Shown piece after piece: positions 35,446 through 47,300 of a DNA stretch of 64,000 bases. The stretch comes from Blastocrithidia nonstop (taxonomy: Eukaryota; Euglenozoa; Kinetoplastea; Trypanosomatida; Trypanosomatidae), in NCBI GenBank assembly GCA_028554745.1, contig JAQOTN010000006.1, positions 620,001-684,000 of the forward strand, read 5' to 3'. Both the position numbers and the translations under genes were made by a program. The stretch's first letter is position 1, and the number at the start of each line of letters is the position of its first letter. The notes beneath the pieces were generated by a model. That model was not told the origin of the DNA. It worked only from the letters and a program-made list of their open reading frames with translations, and searched no databases.

Positions 35446-36650
35446 TTATCTGTCATAATTATTCCTAATATTACTGTCAACTAAACTGTACACGCTTAAA
35501 ATAATTCATCAATTTTTTTAGTTATATTACTTATGATTTATATTTTATTTACTGTAAAAGAAAATAGCTGCTAGCTTACATACAAGGAATGTGTTGGCAA
35601 CATGTTAGATAAAATTGCTTTTTGTTTTTGTGCTATCTTATTGCTTTTTTGACATTGTTTTTATATATCTAGGTGTTGTAAACAATATAGATTGTGACAT
35701 TCCTTTTTTTCCTTCTACTTTTACATAATTGTATTTAACATATTACTAACTACTAAAGCTGAATACTCTTAATGTAAACTTTTATTACTCAGTACATAAA
35801 ATATCATAAGTGACTATTATGAGAAATTATTATAATTTTAATATATACATATATTTATATATATAGCGCAAACTTTTCATTTACATTTCTTGTTTATATT
35901 GCTCACTATACTGTTATTCTGCAAATGACATTTAATATCACTTATATATATATACATTATATTGTATGCTAAATAACTTTCTATTTTATATATCCATATA
36001 ATCTTTTTTTATTATTGTTGTTGTGCTTTACTTTATCATACTTTTTACTTGACTCGCCTTATTGTTTTCCTTATGTTGACTTATGCTATAGTAATAGTGT
36101 TGCTAATCTAAACTTATTAGTATACTTACAAATTATCACTTGTAAATATATTTTTTTTGCCTACAAGCACCTATTTGTTGACGAAATGTATATGTTTAAC
36201 AACACCGTTTTTTAAAATATCTTTTTTGATTTATTTCTCCTCAGTGCTATTTTAGTTTTGCAACAGCTTCTTTATTTCAATTTAATTTTATCACATTCAA
36301 GCACAAAACTCATTACACATAATTTTTTATTTATTAACAGCATTCATTCTTTACTTCAATCAGCATTCGTATTTGTTGTTTGCTTTTCGTTACTAATTCT
36401 TCATCAACATACCGTTTATTATAAATTTATTTTTTCGTCATCTTCTTTACTGCAACATTTTTTTCCATAGTTATTTGTGATTTATACGTTTGACTTGGTT
36501 TTTGGTAAAATAAAATATTGTTTCTCTAATTACATTCGACACGGTTTGTTATTATTATTTTGTTGTTGTCCCTTATATAGTATATTTTTGTGTGCAATTG
36601 CTTGCTACATTATTCATCGCTCAATTACATCAGGTGAAAGTTTTGTCAAG
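35446..36650. other. Long intergenic spacer
   Basis: 1,205 bp, very AT-rich, with AT-alternating stretches near 35850-35870 and 35943-35954. Several T-rich frames at 36015-36470 translate to hydrophobic peptides of no recognisable kind; the T-rich DNA just upstream of 36651 probably holds the acceptor of the next gene. Confidence 0.5.
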
Positions 36651-37625
36651 ATGTTTGACAAGAAAATGCGCTCGGTGCAACTCTGTGTGTTGCTGGCGCT
36701 AATTGCAAGTGTAGTCGTGTATGACATGACATTATGTACGAGTGCCTACACAGTTCACTACTCTCCCATGCGTGCTACCAGTGGAATGATGGACTTTCTA
36801 GGACCAGGGTATTGTCAGAACACCGATCCTGCGGCACACACGATGATGCCTAAGGTGCAATCGTTTCAAACTAGCGCATATGAGGTGTTTTCATCAAATA
36901 GCTTTACACAGGCCCCGATTGGCGGAATAGCTATACAAGCCGCCTGCCTTGACACCAATTGTGTCTGAAATTTTAATCATGGTCTACAATACCAGAATGA
37001 ACTTACCTTTTTCCGTGGTGTCTATTACAACGGTCAAGACAAGACCGCCTCGGTAGATGGGGTGTACAACAACTTCCAGAAAGGAGTGTCACCAACGTAC
37101 TGGCAAAATGTCTCCTACTGAGGCGCTCGTCAGACGGTCATGAAAAGCGGTGGTTATTGGGGTAACGTCAACGTGGCGACGCCGTTTACCGAGTGGGTGT
37201 GTGAGTATTACAAATTTGACAAATCAGACTCTGACATCTTTCCTACTTATTTGAACGGTGACCCAATCGTGCCCGATTACAGCAATCCTAACGATTTTTA
37301 TCACTGTGGCAAGAATATATCTCGTGATTCACGCAACTGATTTTACGATGTGAAGTGCGGCAAATCATTCCCGTGGTGGGGTGGAGTAGTCATTGCGTGC
37401 ATTGTGTTCTTGGTTGTGGTTTCTGTGATAATTATTACAGCGTGTTGCTGTTTGTGTTGTAAAACGCGCAAGCAAGAAAATATTCGCGAAAAGCACATGG
37501 AGTACAATGAAGACAATCAGGGACAACTACCTTCTCAGTCTCAGATAGGAATGAGTAGAAGCAGTGCGTTCATTCAAGGCGATGATAATTACAGTGTTGC
37601 TGATCAAAACTTTGGCTACTAGTAA
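36651..37625 (+). CDS. Two-TM surface-type membrane protein, 324 aa
   Basis: Not recognised by name. ATG 36651 is chosen over an upstream in-frame ATG because the DNA before it is T-rich spacer. A first membrane span or signal anchor is at residues about 8-26 (VQLCVLLALIASVVVYD). Then comes a roughly 210-residue Cys-, aromatic- and Gly-rich domain with three TGA codons at positions that suit Trp (CVWNFNHG, SYWGARQ, RNWFYDV). A second span follows (WWGGVVIACIVFLVVVSVIIIT) with a Cys-rich, probably palmitoylated juxtamembrane run (ACCCLCCKTRKQ) and a 55-residue polar tail ending DQNFGY. TAG then TAA at the end; the TAG is probably Glu. GC content is higher than in its neighbours, and TAA/TAG Glu are absent from the body, which may mean high expression. 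Confidence 0.8.
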
Positions 37626-38602
37626 ACAAATTAAAAGCACTAAAAATCTTGTAAAGAATTAGTTTTATTATTCATTTTTACAGTTTTAACAAAATATTTT
37701 TTTTAATTTGTTATATATGTTGTCCACGTGCGAAAAAAAATTATAATTATTTTGCATTTCTTTATTAGCTTAACGTATTTATTTTTTTGATCACCATACT
37801 CTCTATGTATACACTATATTTTGCCTGCTTCGAATTATCAATGGATTTTTTACTGATATTTCTATTTTGTATATGCTCTGAGTGCAAATAAATAAATACG
37901 AAAGTAGATTATTTATACAAATGTCAAAATTATATAATAATATATAATATCTTAATCTTATCAGATAAAACTTGTGCATGAATATATTTCATCGCTGTAC
38001 ATTAAACAAATACAAACAATTACGTAAAGCTGAATGAATAACGTGTTACTGTTCTTATACTTTTATATCTTTTGTTTCACTTCATATATATAATTTTGCT
38101 GGCAATGTTGCTTTTGCTATTATTTTTTTTTTTTTTTAAGCATTCACATGTGTACATGATTTACAAACATTATTTGCATACTTTCTTCTTTCTTTTTATT
38201 ACACGTAGAACCTTATGTGCATATTAAAAATTTTGTTCTATACACTTTTTCTTTTACTTAAATGATTTGTAAACTTATCAGTATATATATTATCATTTAC
38301 ACTTCTGAGATCGTGTGGTTTTTTCAATGCTATTTTGTTTCTTTTTTGTTGTTGATAGGTATTACTACAAACGTATTGAATTGTCCGCAAAAAAAATGTT
38401 TTATTAGTTATTATTCAAAGTCATGCTCTTTGACTTAGTACATACTCATAAATATGCAAATGTAGAGAAATGTATGACTGGTCACTATTGCATTATTAAA
38501 CATCTGTGTTTGTTCATCGAGCAAAATTCTAGTCTATTTAGCTATCTACTATTTTTCTTATTATATTTCTTTCAAAAGTTGTTTATTAAATTGGCAGACA
38601 CG
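37626..38602. other. Intergenic spacer
   Basis: About 980 bp, AT-rich, T runs at about 38125-38139. A frame open from 38423 runs into the next gene; its first 60 codons are T-rich and are treated as leader or spacer. Confidence 0.45.
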
Positions 38603-41600
38603 ATGCAAATGGTTAGCTCATTCATTTCATCCTTTACTTCGTAGTAGTGATGGATGTCTATATTTTACAACAATTTATGACCTCGAGTTGCTCGTTTTTG
38701 TCTGGCAGCGTTTAGTGCCTCCGCGTGAACGCTGTCATATATTGTCATTCTCTCAATTATGTATCTCTTTCACTCACCATTCCGTGTTCACAGTGATTGC
38801 AGAACTGACTGATATGCACAAATGATGAAAGTTTTCCAGGTTTGGTGTGCGATTGTAATTATCTGCTTTCACATTGCCCCACATCTTTTACGATCGTATC
38901 AACAAACACGTACAAGCCAGCATCATTATGGCAACTACAGCAGTATTCACATGAATTTGTCAGACCTATACTCTGCATCAGCGCAAGTGAAGTAGCATAC
39001 AAATGAAATTAGCGACTAAGACGCATTGAACGATGTGGCCATTGTTTTTTTGCCTGTTTTCTGGGCACTAAATATTACCTTTTTGTACTTGCACAAGGTT
39101 AAACGAAAGTGGCAAATGGGTGTAACGTATGGCATGAGTTATGGTGTAGTCATACTAAACTCACTGTTACTTTCTCTTTTTGCAATTATGCATTACTCTA
39201 TGTGTGCACTTCTTCCTCTCATGTAAATTAGTGATAACAGTACAATAGTTGATAGTATGCATAATGCATCAGTGTCTTCTACTATTGTAAGCAATACTAC
39301 CGCATACATCCATTTTACCACATCTTCACGTAAACGGTACATGTGAATGCCAATCGTTGTTTTACAGCGACTACTCTACTCTTCTCCTGCGCATGAGCAC
39401 CTTTACACCACTATACTACGACTTGTGTGTATTGACTTAGTTTTTATTTGGGTAGACTATCAGTATAAACGATTTCGTGGCTTTGACCCAGCACGAGGTA
39501 TTTTGTGAAGTGACGTGTATGATGTGCAACGGCTAAACACAAAGTGGAAACCAGCCCCGTTGGGTCCATTTAAGTCAGCTTTTCTTGGCAAAAAATCTGC
39601 AAAATTATCAGCTTATAAAACAAGTAGCAATCGAAGTAATAAAGATAATGATAACGACCCTGACAATGCAGATTTCAGACGTTTGTAGCCTAAGCCACGT
39701 CGAATCACGCACCGATAACTACAACGCCACAAGTGATATGTGGCTTCAACACAGCCATAATTATTACCATAATCATCATCATCATCACCACAGTCTGCAC
39801 CACTACAAAAGCAAAAATTGCAACACAGATAATAAATGTAAGAAAGTAATAGGCCAAAATTTGCATGACTTGATTTTAGGCCCACTCGTAGTGAGGTAAA
39901 ATAATTAAAACGAATCGAACGTCCATGTAATCGACCAGGCATGGTGCCATGATTTTCTACGTTTATCATGAACACCACATGGCAAGCCATTGCACGTGGT
40001 GCACTGTAGTTCTTGACATTTGATGTGCGAGGATTACTAGGCGTGACAAAGCCTAAAATCTTTCACTTTCATTTCAGCCCCAACGTAGAAACACTGCCAT
40101 CGCCCATGTTACCTTCTACCGACATTACAAATAAGCAAAACAACGAAACTGAGACGCCAGACGCATAAACTAGTGCACCAAGGTTTCTTTCACCTCTGCA
40201 AATACCATTACTTCCATCGTCGTACAATAAAGATGAGACGGAGCTGACTAAACGTAATGCAAAACAAACACTAGCAATGGATGCAGTAGATAATAATTCT
40301 GGTATAGTTTCTGACATTTCAGCTACCACAATCAAGGAAACTGAAAAGGCAACAACAACAATAACTAAAGTAGCAGATAATGCTAAGGATGTAGATGTTT
40401 GATTTGACTGAATTGCAGACATTGGGGATGGCTTCAACTCCACCTATGAGTTGGCTCGTCTACTTGCCGCTCCGTCACTGTGTTTGCCACTCTCTCATTC
40501 TACCTGAAGTACCATGTCTGCCGCTCCATTTGCGAAACATAAAACAACACAACAACAACAACAACAATCACCACCAACTCAGCAAAACTAAAAAGAAAAC
40601 AAATACGAGTAGTAAAAGTTATAATAAACATCTCATGCACATGATGCCGTCGAAACGCTATGCACCAATTCATCTCCTGTGCTTGTACCGTCTTTAGCCC
40701 ATGTCGACTTTAACACGTAATCTTCTCCTCTGCAATGCACGTAATAAATTGCCCCTACTCCAGACGATAGTAATGTTAGTGAAACTAGTAGCACTTGTAC
40801 TAATATTAGCACCTCTACATCAAGTGCATAAAGGGCAAATGTGCAAATTGAATAAGTTGCATACTCATAAGGTCATGTGCAGCATCGATTAAAATAGTCC
40901 TTTGATTTATCCTCTCATGCCGCATCTGTTCAGTTACCTTTCACTGCTGCTACTTCATCACCATCATCAGCAACAGTAGTAGGAGAAAGAGCGAAAACAC
41001 AGTAAAAATTATAACCAATGAAGACAGCCAGGTCCGCTATCGCGTCGTTAACGAAGAGCAACACATTTACACACAAGGCAAACCACTAATCCGGTTACAC
41101 CTTACCTCGTGGTTCGTTTGTTATCGTAGGAGGCGACTTGGCCTACCCAAACCCTACCGATGAAAACTACACCAACCGTCTCTTTGATCCGTACAGTGAT
41201 GCGCTACGTGGAAGCCACACATTACGTTAACTCTTTCATGATCAGCAGCAGTCCGTGATTATTGATGATGCTAGTGATGATGATGTGGCACACGTGTACA
41301 CGCTTGATGCACGTAGTGTGTCTCAGCTTAACGTACAAAGGCAGCATGAATTTTAACGTAAACAAAGCACATCATGTATGCAGGCATTGAGTGTGTCGTA
41401 GATATTACACAGTATTCCTATGTTTTTTGCGATTCCAGGCAATCATGACTGGTTTGACGGGCTAAGCACATTTCGCAAGTACATTGTGTAACGCAGCTGA
41501 ATTGGTGGCTGATTGATGCCACAGCGTAGCAGTTTCTTTGTGCTACAACTTCCCTATAACTGGTGAATTTTGTGCGGAGACACGGGCCACACATGTGACA

Positions 41601-43465
41601 TTGACGTAGCCCAGCGTAACTATTTCTTGCACGTTATATAAAAATACATGGATGAGGCTAGTTGTGTCATCTTGTCCTGTCATGAGCCGGTCTGGGTGTA
41701 TGATGCGATGTTGAGTGTGACAAGTACCATTCAGCCTGAATTACAGAAAGTGGCCATTGCATTGGGCACCCGATTACGTGTTCGAATAGCCGGTGATATT
41801 CACCACTACTCCCGTCATATTCCTCTTCCGGTGCACTCGTAGGCGGCTACCTTGATTGTCAGTGGTGGTGGTGGTGCCTTCCTGCACGGAGCTCGGCGTA
41901 ACTTGGTGATTTCACAAGGAACGTAGTACCTCCGTGCGTGTGCGTTCCCGCCACGAAACACCTACCTATCTATTGCCAGCCGTCTCTTTGGGTTTAGACT
42001 CATTAATTGAAAGTTTGACCTTATTGTCGGTGTCTTGTGCTTTGTGATGATCTTCTCTATGATACCGCAATCTTTTCTACTTGTTGCTCGCAAAAACGGC
42101 TTTAATCTATCGTCTACCAGTGCTAATGTTAATGTTAACAGCTACAGTTATAATATTAGCAATAGTAATAGTAGCAGTAATAGTAGCCAAAAGGTGAGTG
42201 AAATACACAATGCTATGGACATGACCATTGCGATTGTGTTGTACACATTCACACTCGTCGATTACCTCTTCTCAAAGGGAATTATTTCCATCATGGCGGT
42301 GTGTGTGTTTTTTGCCTGCTTTGCCACCGCCGGGGTGGAAAATGGGGCACCACTCTGGTGACGTACGTTGTACAGTATTCCATGAACGTTATCCGTGGTG
42401 ATTATTTGTTGTAGTGGACTAAGTTATTTAATTTGTGCCTTGTCGTACTTGAGTAACAATGGTATGTTGTGTTCAATTAATGGCACATGAGGCAGTCCAA
42501 TGGAGTAACAGGTAAGACTGACTGCGGATGTGGTGTTCAATGAAACTATTCGCATTCTTTCGTAGAACTCACATTATCAACACCTACTTCGTAACGTCAC
42601 ACCCATCAACACTAACAATAGTAATTTGTCTACTCAGCAATCTTAGCAATTTATGAGTGCAGCACACGTGGCAATGATGGCAACAGAGCAGCTACTGCTT
42701 CGTCTACAGCATTATCTGTATGGAAGTAAAATGGTGTAGTTTGTTGGTCTAATATTACGTTGTCTTGATCCGCTCTAGACGTTTGCGTTTTTGTCACACA
42801 AAGTCAGCTCAGAAACTATTGGCACGTTTAACAGTTAGACGACGCGGTCGTAGATGTTTTTGTACTACTTGCACATTTTGTTTTTCTACTGAATTCTCGT
42901 TACGCCGCTCGTGTCCTTTATTATTGGTACGTTCCTGTTTGTTTCTGTTACCGCGTTTGATTACATGTACGATGCTGCCTACTCCGCATTCCAGATTGAA
43001 GATTACAAACACTTTATTCGTTTCAAGATTGACTCCAGCACACGTGCATTACACGGCTACGTTATTGCTGAACGGCATGTGCCTAAAGTTTGAGAGTTAG
43101 ACAAGCGTCATGTAATGGAGTTGTCCAGTGAGGAAGTGAAACACATACCACCACACTTACAACACTACCCTAGTCGATGACACCCACCACAAACTCACAC
43201 GATACACATGTACAATGCACAGACAAACGCAAATGACTGTACGCAAGACACACCTGCGTATCATGATCCGAATCGTCAGTCTTATTTGCAAGAAGGCACA
43301 GATATTACTGATGTGAATATATCAAAGTAGCACAACGCTCATCGCCATGTACATCACCATCACCAAGGTCATGGCGGCAAATCTAATTCGTTTGATCGCG
43401 ATGAAACGCAAGCTTAGATCTTATAGACATTTGTTTGTCTGCCTCATCGATTGCCAACAGAGTAA
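38603..43465 (+). CDS. Large membrane-bound calcineurin-like metallophosphoesterase, 1,620 aa
   Basis: Resembles the plant and protist family of membrane metallophosphoesterases. The N-terminal 300 residues hold several membrane spans (TLSYIVILSIMYLF, VWCAIVIICFHIAP, AIVFLPVFWALNITFLYL, GVVILNSLLLSLFAIM). The catalytic motifs are spread over a region with huge low-complexity insertions: W-F-D-W-I-A-D-I-G-D-G-F-N-S-T-Y-E-L at about residue 603, G-G-D-L-A-Y-P at 844, G-N-H-D-W-F-D-G at 946, S-C-H-E-P-V-W, and G-D-I-H-H-Y-S-R-H at 1064. More spans follow (DLIVGVLCFVMIFSMI, SIMAVCVFFACFATAG, LVSFIIGTFLFVSVTAF). The C-terminus is His-rich (HRHVHHHHQGHGG). The frame is continuous in spite of dozens of TAA/TAG/TGA. 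The start could be 38423 or 38603. Substrate unknown. TAA at 43463. Confidence 0.85.
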
Positions 43466-44024
43466 AATAAAAGATTAAAATTATAATTGTCTACAAATCT
43501 GTTTTTATTTCGATAATAATAAAAAAAATAATTATATCAAAACGCTAAAATATTTTTTTCGTATAAGGCACTTTTTTTGTATGTGCATTATCACCATCAA
43601 AAAATATATACGCACAATATTTTTCTTCCTAACGTTATTTTCAACTATTTTTTAGTATTTTATTTTGTCTGAGCAACTAATAGACAATTTGCATTCATAC
43701 ACACCGAAGAAGAGAGGCAATGACAATGTAAAAAATATGTAATATCGTCCTATTTTATCGATTATGTTTTTTCAGTTATACAGACATAAATAAAAGTATA
43801 TTGTAATATGTACTTAATGGGGGAATTCTTAAATCATGTCTATCTAGTAAAGACAATAAATAGTTAATAATAATTTTATTTGAGAGTATGCAATAAAGTT
43901 TGAAAAATATAATTAATATTTTGTGTGGATGTTCACGTCATAATGTATTTACATAAATATTATTGTGTTTGTTTTTGCTGTTTTGTGTAGTCGTTATTTA
44001 CATTTGATAGTTTTTGTTTTTGTC
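43466..44024. other. Intergenic spacer
   Basis: 559 bp, AT-rich. The T-rich tract and TGTAG at about 43970-43990 could be the splice acceptor for the next gene. Nothing else seen. Confidence 0.5.
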
Positions 44025-45278
44025 ATGAGTGTAGCGATTCCGCGACTCTCTGCAACTGTGGTGTTGCTCTCACAAAACGCACCGGTTCTACAGGCAACAA
44101 ATTTAGCGGCGTCGACGACGACAGCAAACAGCAATGACAAGACACAATCACCAATGTCGCAGACTAAAGATGATATTAGCCAGAAATGTTCAAGTGATTT
44201 TAAGGTGCTTATGGTTCGACGACATGACAAGGCACGTTTTATGCCAAACAAGTATGTCTTCCCAGGTGGAAGTGTAGAGCAGAGTGACGTTTAGTGTGCA
44301 AAATTATTACATGTCCCTGTACAACGATTTATTGCATTACGTGAACTGAGTGAGTAAACGCACTGTGTACTACGCGCCAATGGCTCATTGTGCTCTTCGT
44401 CTAGTTGGCAAAAGTAGGAGTAATATAACATGCATTGTAAAAGTAATAGTAATAGTATTATTAGTGATACAAAGTGCAATTTAAGAAAAAACATTAACAA
44501 CAAAATGCCATGTTGCGGCTATGACGTGTAGGCAGCATCACGGCTTATGCTACTCGCTCGATGAATTACCCCACCGGCGTACCCGTATCGATATGATACG
44601 TACTTTTACGGTGCGATCGTTAACAATAATAGTGATAACAATAATAGTAATAGTAATGAAGAGTACAGTAACCTCAGTAATAACCAGTTAGATGGCATGT
44701 CGTGTACAAAGTACACTCATGCACAACAAATTGCACTATAGTATCAAGCCAAATAACTGACTGAGGCTAATTGATATGCTCCACTTGACATCTTACGTAG
44801 ACATGAAGCAGTGAGTGGTGAGGACAATAATTGTAGTGTCGCACCTATTACCTATTTAATGCTACACGCATTGGCTCAGTATCAATCGTTACAATACATC
44901 AAGCAACTATGATCATAAGTGACAAGTCATTGTCTTAATAGGTGTACTTCTACTACTACTACTGATTCCGAAAGCAATGATATCAATATTGATGAAACAA
45001 ACATTTGTGCGGTCATATCATAAGAGGACAAACCAGATGAACACTATATTAACAAGCAACTTGAACGTGAGACACGAATGCGTATTCCTGCAAACTATAT
45101 GGTACACATGGGTCGTAAAGCTCTGTTACCTCCTGGTCACTACAACATTGTAAAAGAGTGTGTCCATGGTGTACAACGAATTACACACTTGACAGTGGAT
45201 GACATGAATGCACCTAAAGATAAGGACAAAAACGAAAACAAGAACACCTATGATGATGAAATTGTGTTGAGACATTAA
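44025..45278 (+). CDS. Nudix hydrolase, NUDT19-like (acyl-CoA diphosphatase type), 417 aa
   Basis: Nudix enzymes cleave X-linked nucleoside diphosphates; the NUDT19 branch acts on CoA esters, usually in peroxisomes (glycosomes here). Start MSVAIPRLSATVVLL at 44025 opens the first strand of the fold. FKVLMVRRHDKARFMPNKYVFPGGSVE follows, then after a short insertion the Nudix helix A-L-R-E-L-S-E-E-T, in which the second Glu of E-E is a TAA (44355). The split between the Gly-Gly and the R-E-L-x-E-E halves is typical of NUDT19. Y-P-Y-R-Y-D-T-Y-F-Y and RMRIPANYMVHMGRKALLPPGHYNI are later landmarks. Two Asn/Ser-rich insertions interrupt the domain. No clear PTS1 at the C-terminus (EIVLRH). TAA at 45276. 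Confidence 0.88.
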
Positions 45279-45614
45279 CACACACAAACATATTCTACAA
45301 CTAAATTAAATATTTATTATACTGCTTACTTTTAGTCAAAACAGCGACAACAACGACATATGATCATCAATTTGTTTGTTTGTTTTATTTTGCGTGTTGT
45401 GTATTCGTAATCATTAAAATATTTACTGTAAAATATAAATAGAATGTTGCTCTTATATTTATAATCATTTGTAGTTGTAATTGCAATTATGATTAATTTC
45501 TTATATTTTTTTTTTTTAATTTTGAGTAGTTATTTATTCACATCACTATTTTTTTGTTTACAAAAAAAACCCTACATTATATAGAATTAGTTTAACAACA
45601 TAAAAAATAGTAAC
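45279..45614. other. Intergenic spacer
   Basis: 336 bp, AT-rich with a T run at about 45507-45518; nothing else seen. Confidence 0.5.
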
Positions 45615-46826
45615 ATGTCAGTTTATTGTAAAGTAGCATATCCTGCTTTATTACTCAAGGCGCTCAACGCACTTGTAATTTACCGTGATTGCTGAGCCAC
45701 CGTCTTGTTTACACCTCATGCGGTCATTTTACATGTGTAAGGCAACGACCTCAGCTCTACCGCCACCGCACGTCTGCCTCGTATGTTATTTAGCGAGTAT
45801 GTTGTGGCACATGACCCACGGTTTGCTATTCATGTGGCAAACTTTATTGAATCCTTACTGTTACTAGGACCAGCGGTGCTGATTTCTGGTCAAACGCAAA
45901 TTACTTTGCAGTACTCAAGCGACAGTGCAAAGTTCTTGATTGAGTTGTCGTAGCGGCCTCCTATGCCGTAGTTACCTCGTTTTCGTGGAAACTATGGTGT
46001 ACCATATCACCCACCATAAGCACAATAAACGTCCTTGACGTAGAACAAGCGAGTCCTTCAGGCAAACCTTTTCACACGTCCAGCGAAAAATAGTGTGTTA
46101 GATTTACGTTTTAGTGATTCCAACGTAATTGCACAAATGACCCTACATGGTGAGGTATTACGGTAAGTCATGTAGGATATTACTTCCTCGCAGTGTAAAC
46201 GCGTGTTATTGCAGCTATCCACATTGGCAGGTTTGCGGCTGAGTGCGGATAATGGTCCGTTTGGGTCTATTACCATCGCTATTCACCCTCACTGTGATGG
46301 TGTGATGAGTGTGGAATGCAACAGACAAGCGCCTAGCAAGACAAGCATAGACGGAATAACTGAAAATCCTAGTAATTGTAACAACAATAATAATAGCATG
46401 GATGATCATGATAACATGTCAACGCATTCAGCTGCTGCCAAGACGCGTTTGTCTACCACGCATCTCGCCGTGGCATGTGGGGCCAAGTTGCTGACAAGCA
46501 ATGCGTTCATCTCTGCCGGTGCACTGGCACGTGCTCGAGGTATAAATGTAGGTAATGTTAATCTAATAAATAATCCTCACGTGCCACATGCAGATCCTTT
46601 CTTAAATTATCAGGCACAGTTGCTCAATACGGCGAATATGCTAGCTGGAGCGTTATCTGGGGCAGGTAGTGGTAATCCGCTAGCGTCATTGTTTAGCGGC
46701 TTTGAGAAGGTTACGTTGCAAATTAACGCACAACGACAGCTGAGTATTACACACGTACAGCAGGAAAACGATATCAAGGTAAGTGTAGCAATTGTAGTAC
46801 AACCGCTTTACTCATTAGAAAATTAA
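45615..46826 (+). CDS. RAD1: RAD1, 9-1-1 DNA-damage clamp subunit, 403 aa
   Basis: Subunit of the Rad9-Rad1-Hus1 ring loaded at damaged DNA. The N-terminal PCNA-like half shows ALLLKALNALVIYRDCWATVLFTPHAVILHVEGNDLSSTATARLP, then FAIHVANFIESLLLLG. The second half has VLDLRFSDSNVIAQMTLHGEVLREVMEDITSSQCKRVLLQLST, which aligns with human RAD1 LDFDFCSTNVINKIILQSEGLREAFSEL, and ends with the strand KVTLQINAQRQLSITHVQQENDIKVSVAIVVQPL. An Asn-rich loop of about 70 residues followed by a hydrophobic, Ala/Gly-rich piece is inserted before the last strands; human RAD1 is 282 aa. The Glu in HVEGND is TAA; those in LREVMED are TAA and TAG. TAA at 46824. Confidence 0.85.
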
Positions 46827-47300
46827 TGTTGTAGTAGTAACAACAAAAAAACAACTAAACGCAGTGAATAAATTTATGTGTCTATACCTTTCTTTTTTCA
46901 TGTTATATGCATTTTATTCTTCTTTTTTTTGCGTTGTACACTAGGTGTCATGATCTTTTCCCTTTCGCTACGTCAGTGTAAACATATAAAAAAATTTATA
47001 CGATACAACAAAGGACTAATGTTAACAAATACTTTGTACTATTCTATACTACTCTGCTTTTCCTACCTATCATAATTTTTTTCAGCCTAATCTCACAAAT
47101 AAATAAAATAGATTAAAGTTATGATATTTGTCAGTTGTGTATGATTATTAGTTGTGAATGTTGTCCTATAGCTTGTTCTGTGTACAATCTGAAAACTTTT
47201 ACTCTATTTATTTTATTTGCATTTATTACATTTTCTATATTGCTGTTATAGTCCAAGTAAATTAGTTAGGTTTTTTTAGCAAGTAGAAGTAGAAAACGAC
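46827..47300. other. Intergenic spacer
   Basis: 474 bp, AT-rich; T-rich tract with TTTTTTTAGC at about 47271-47280, a probable splice acceptor. Nothing else seen. Confidence 0.5.
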
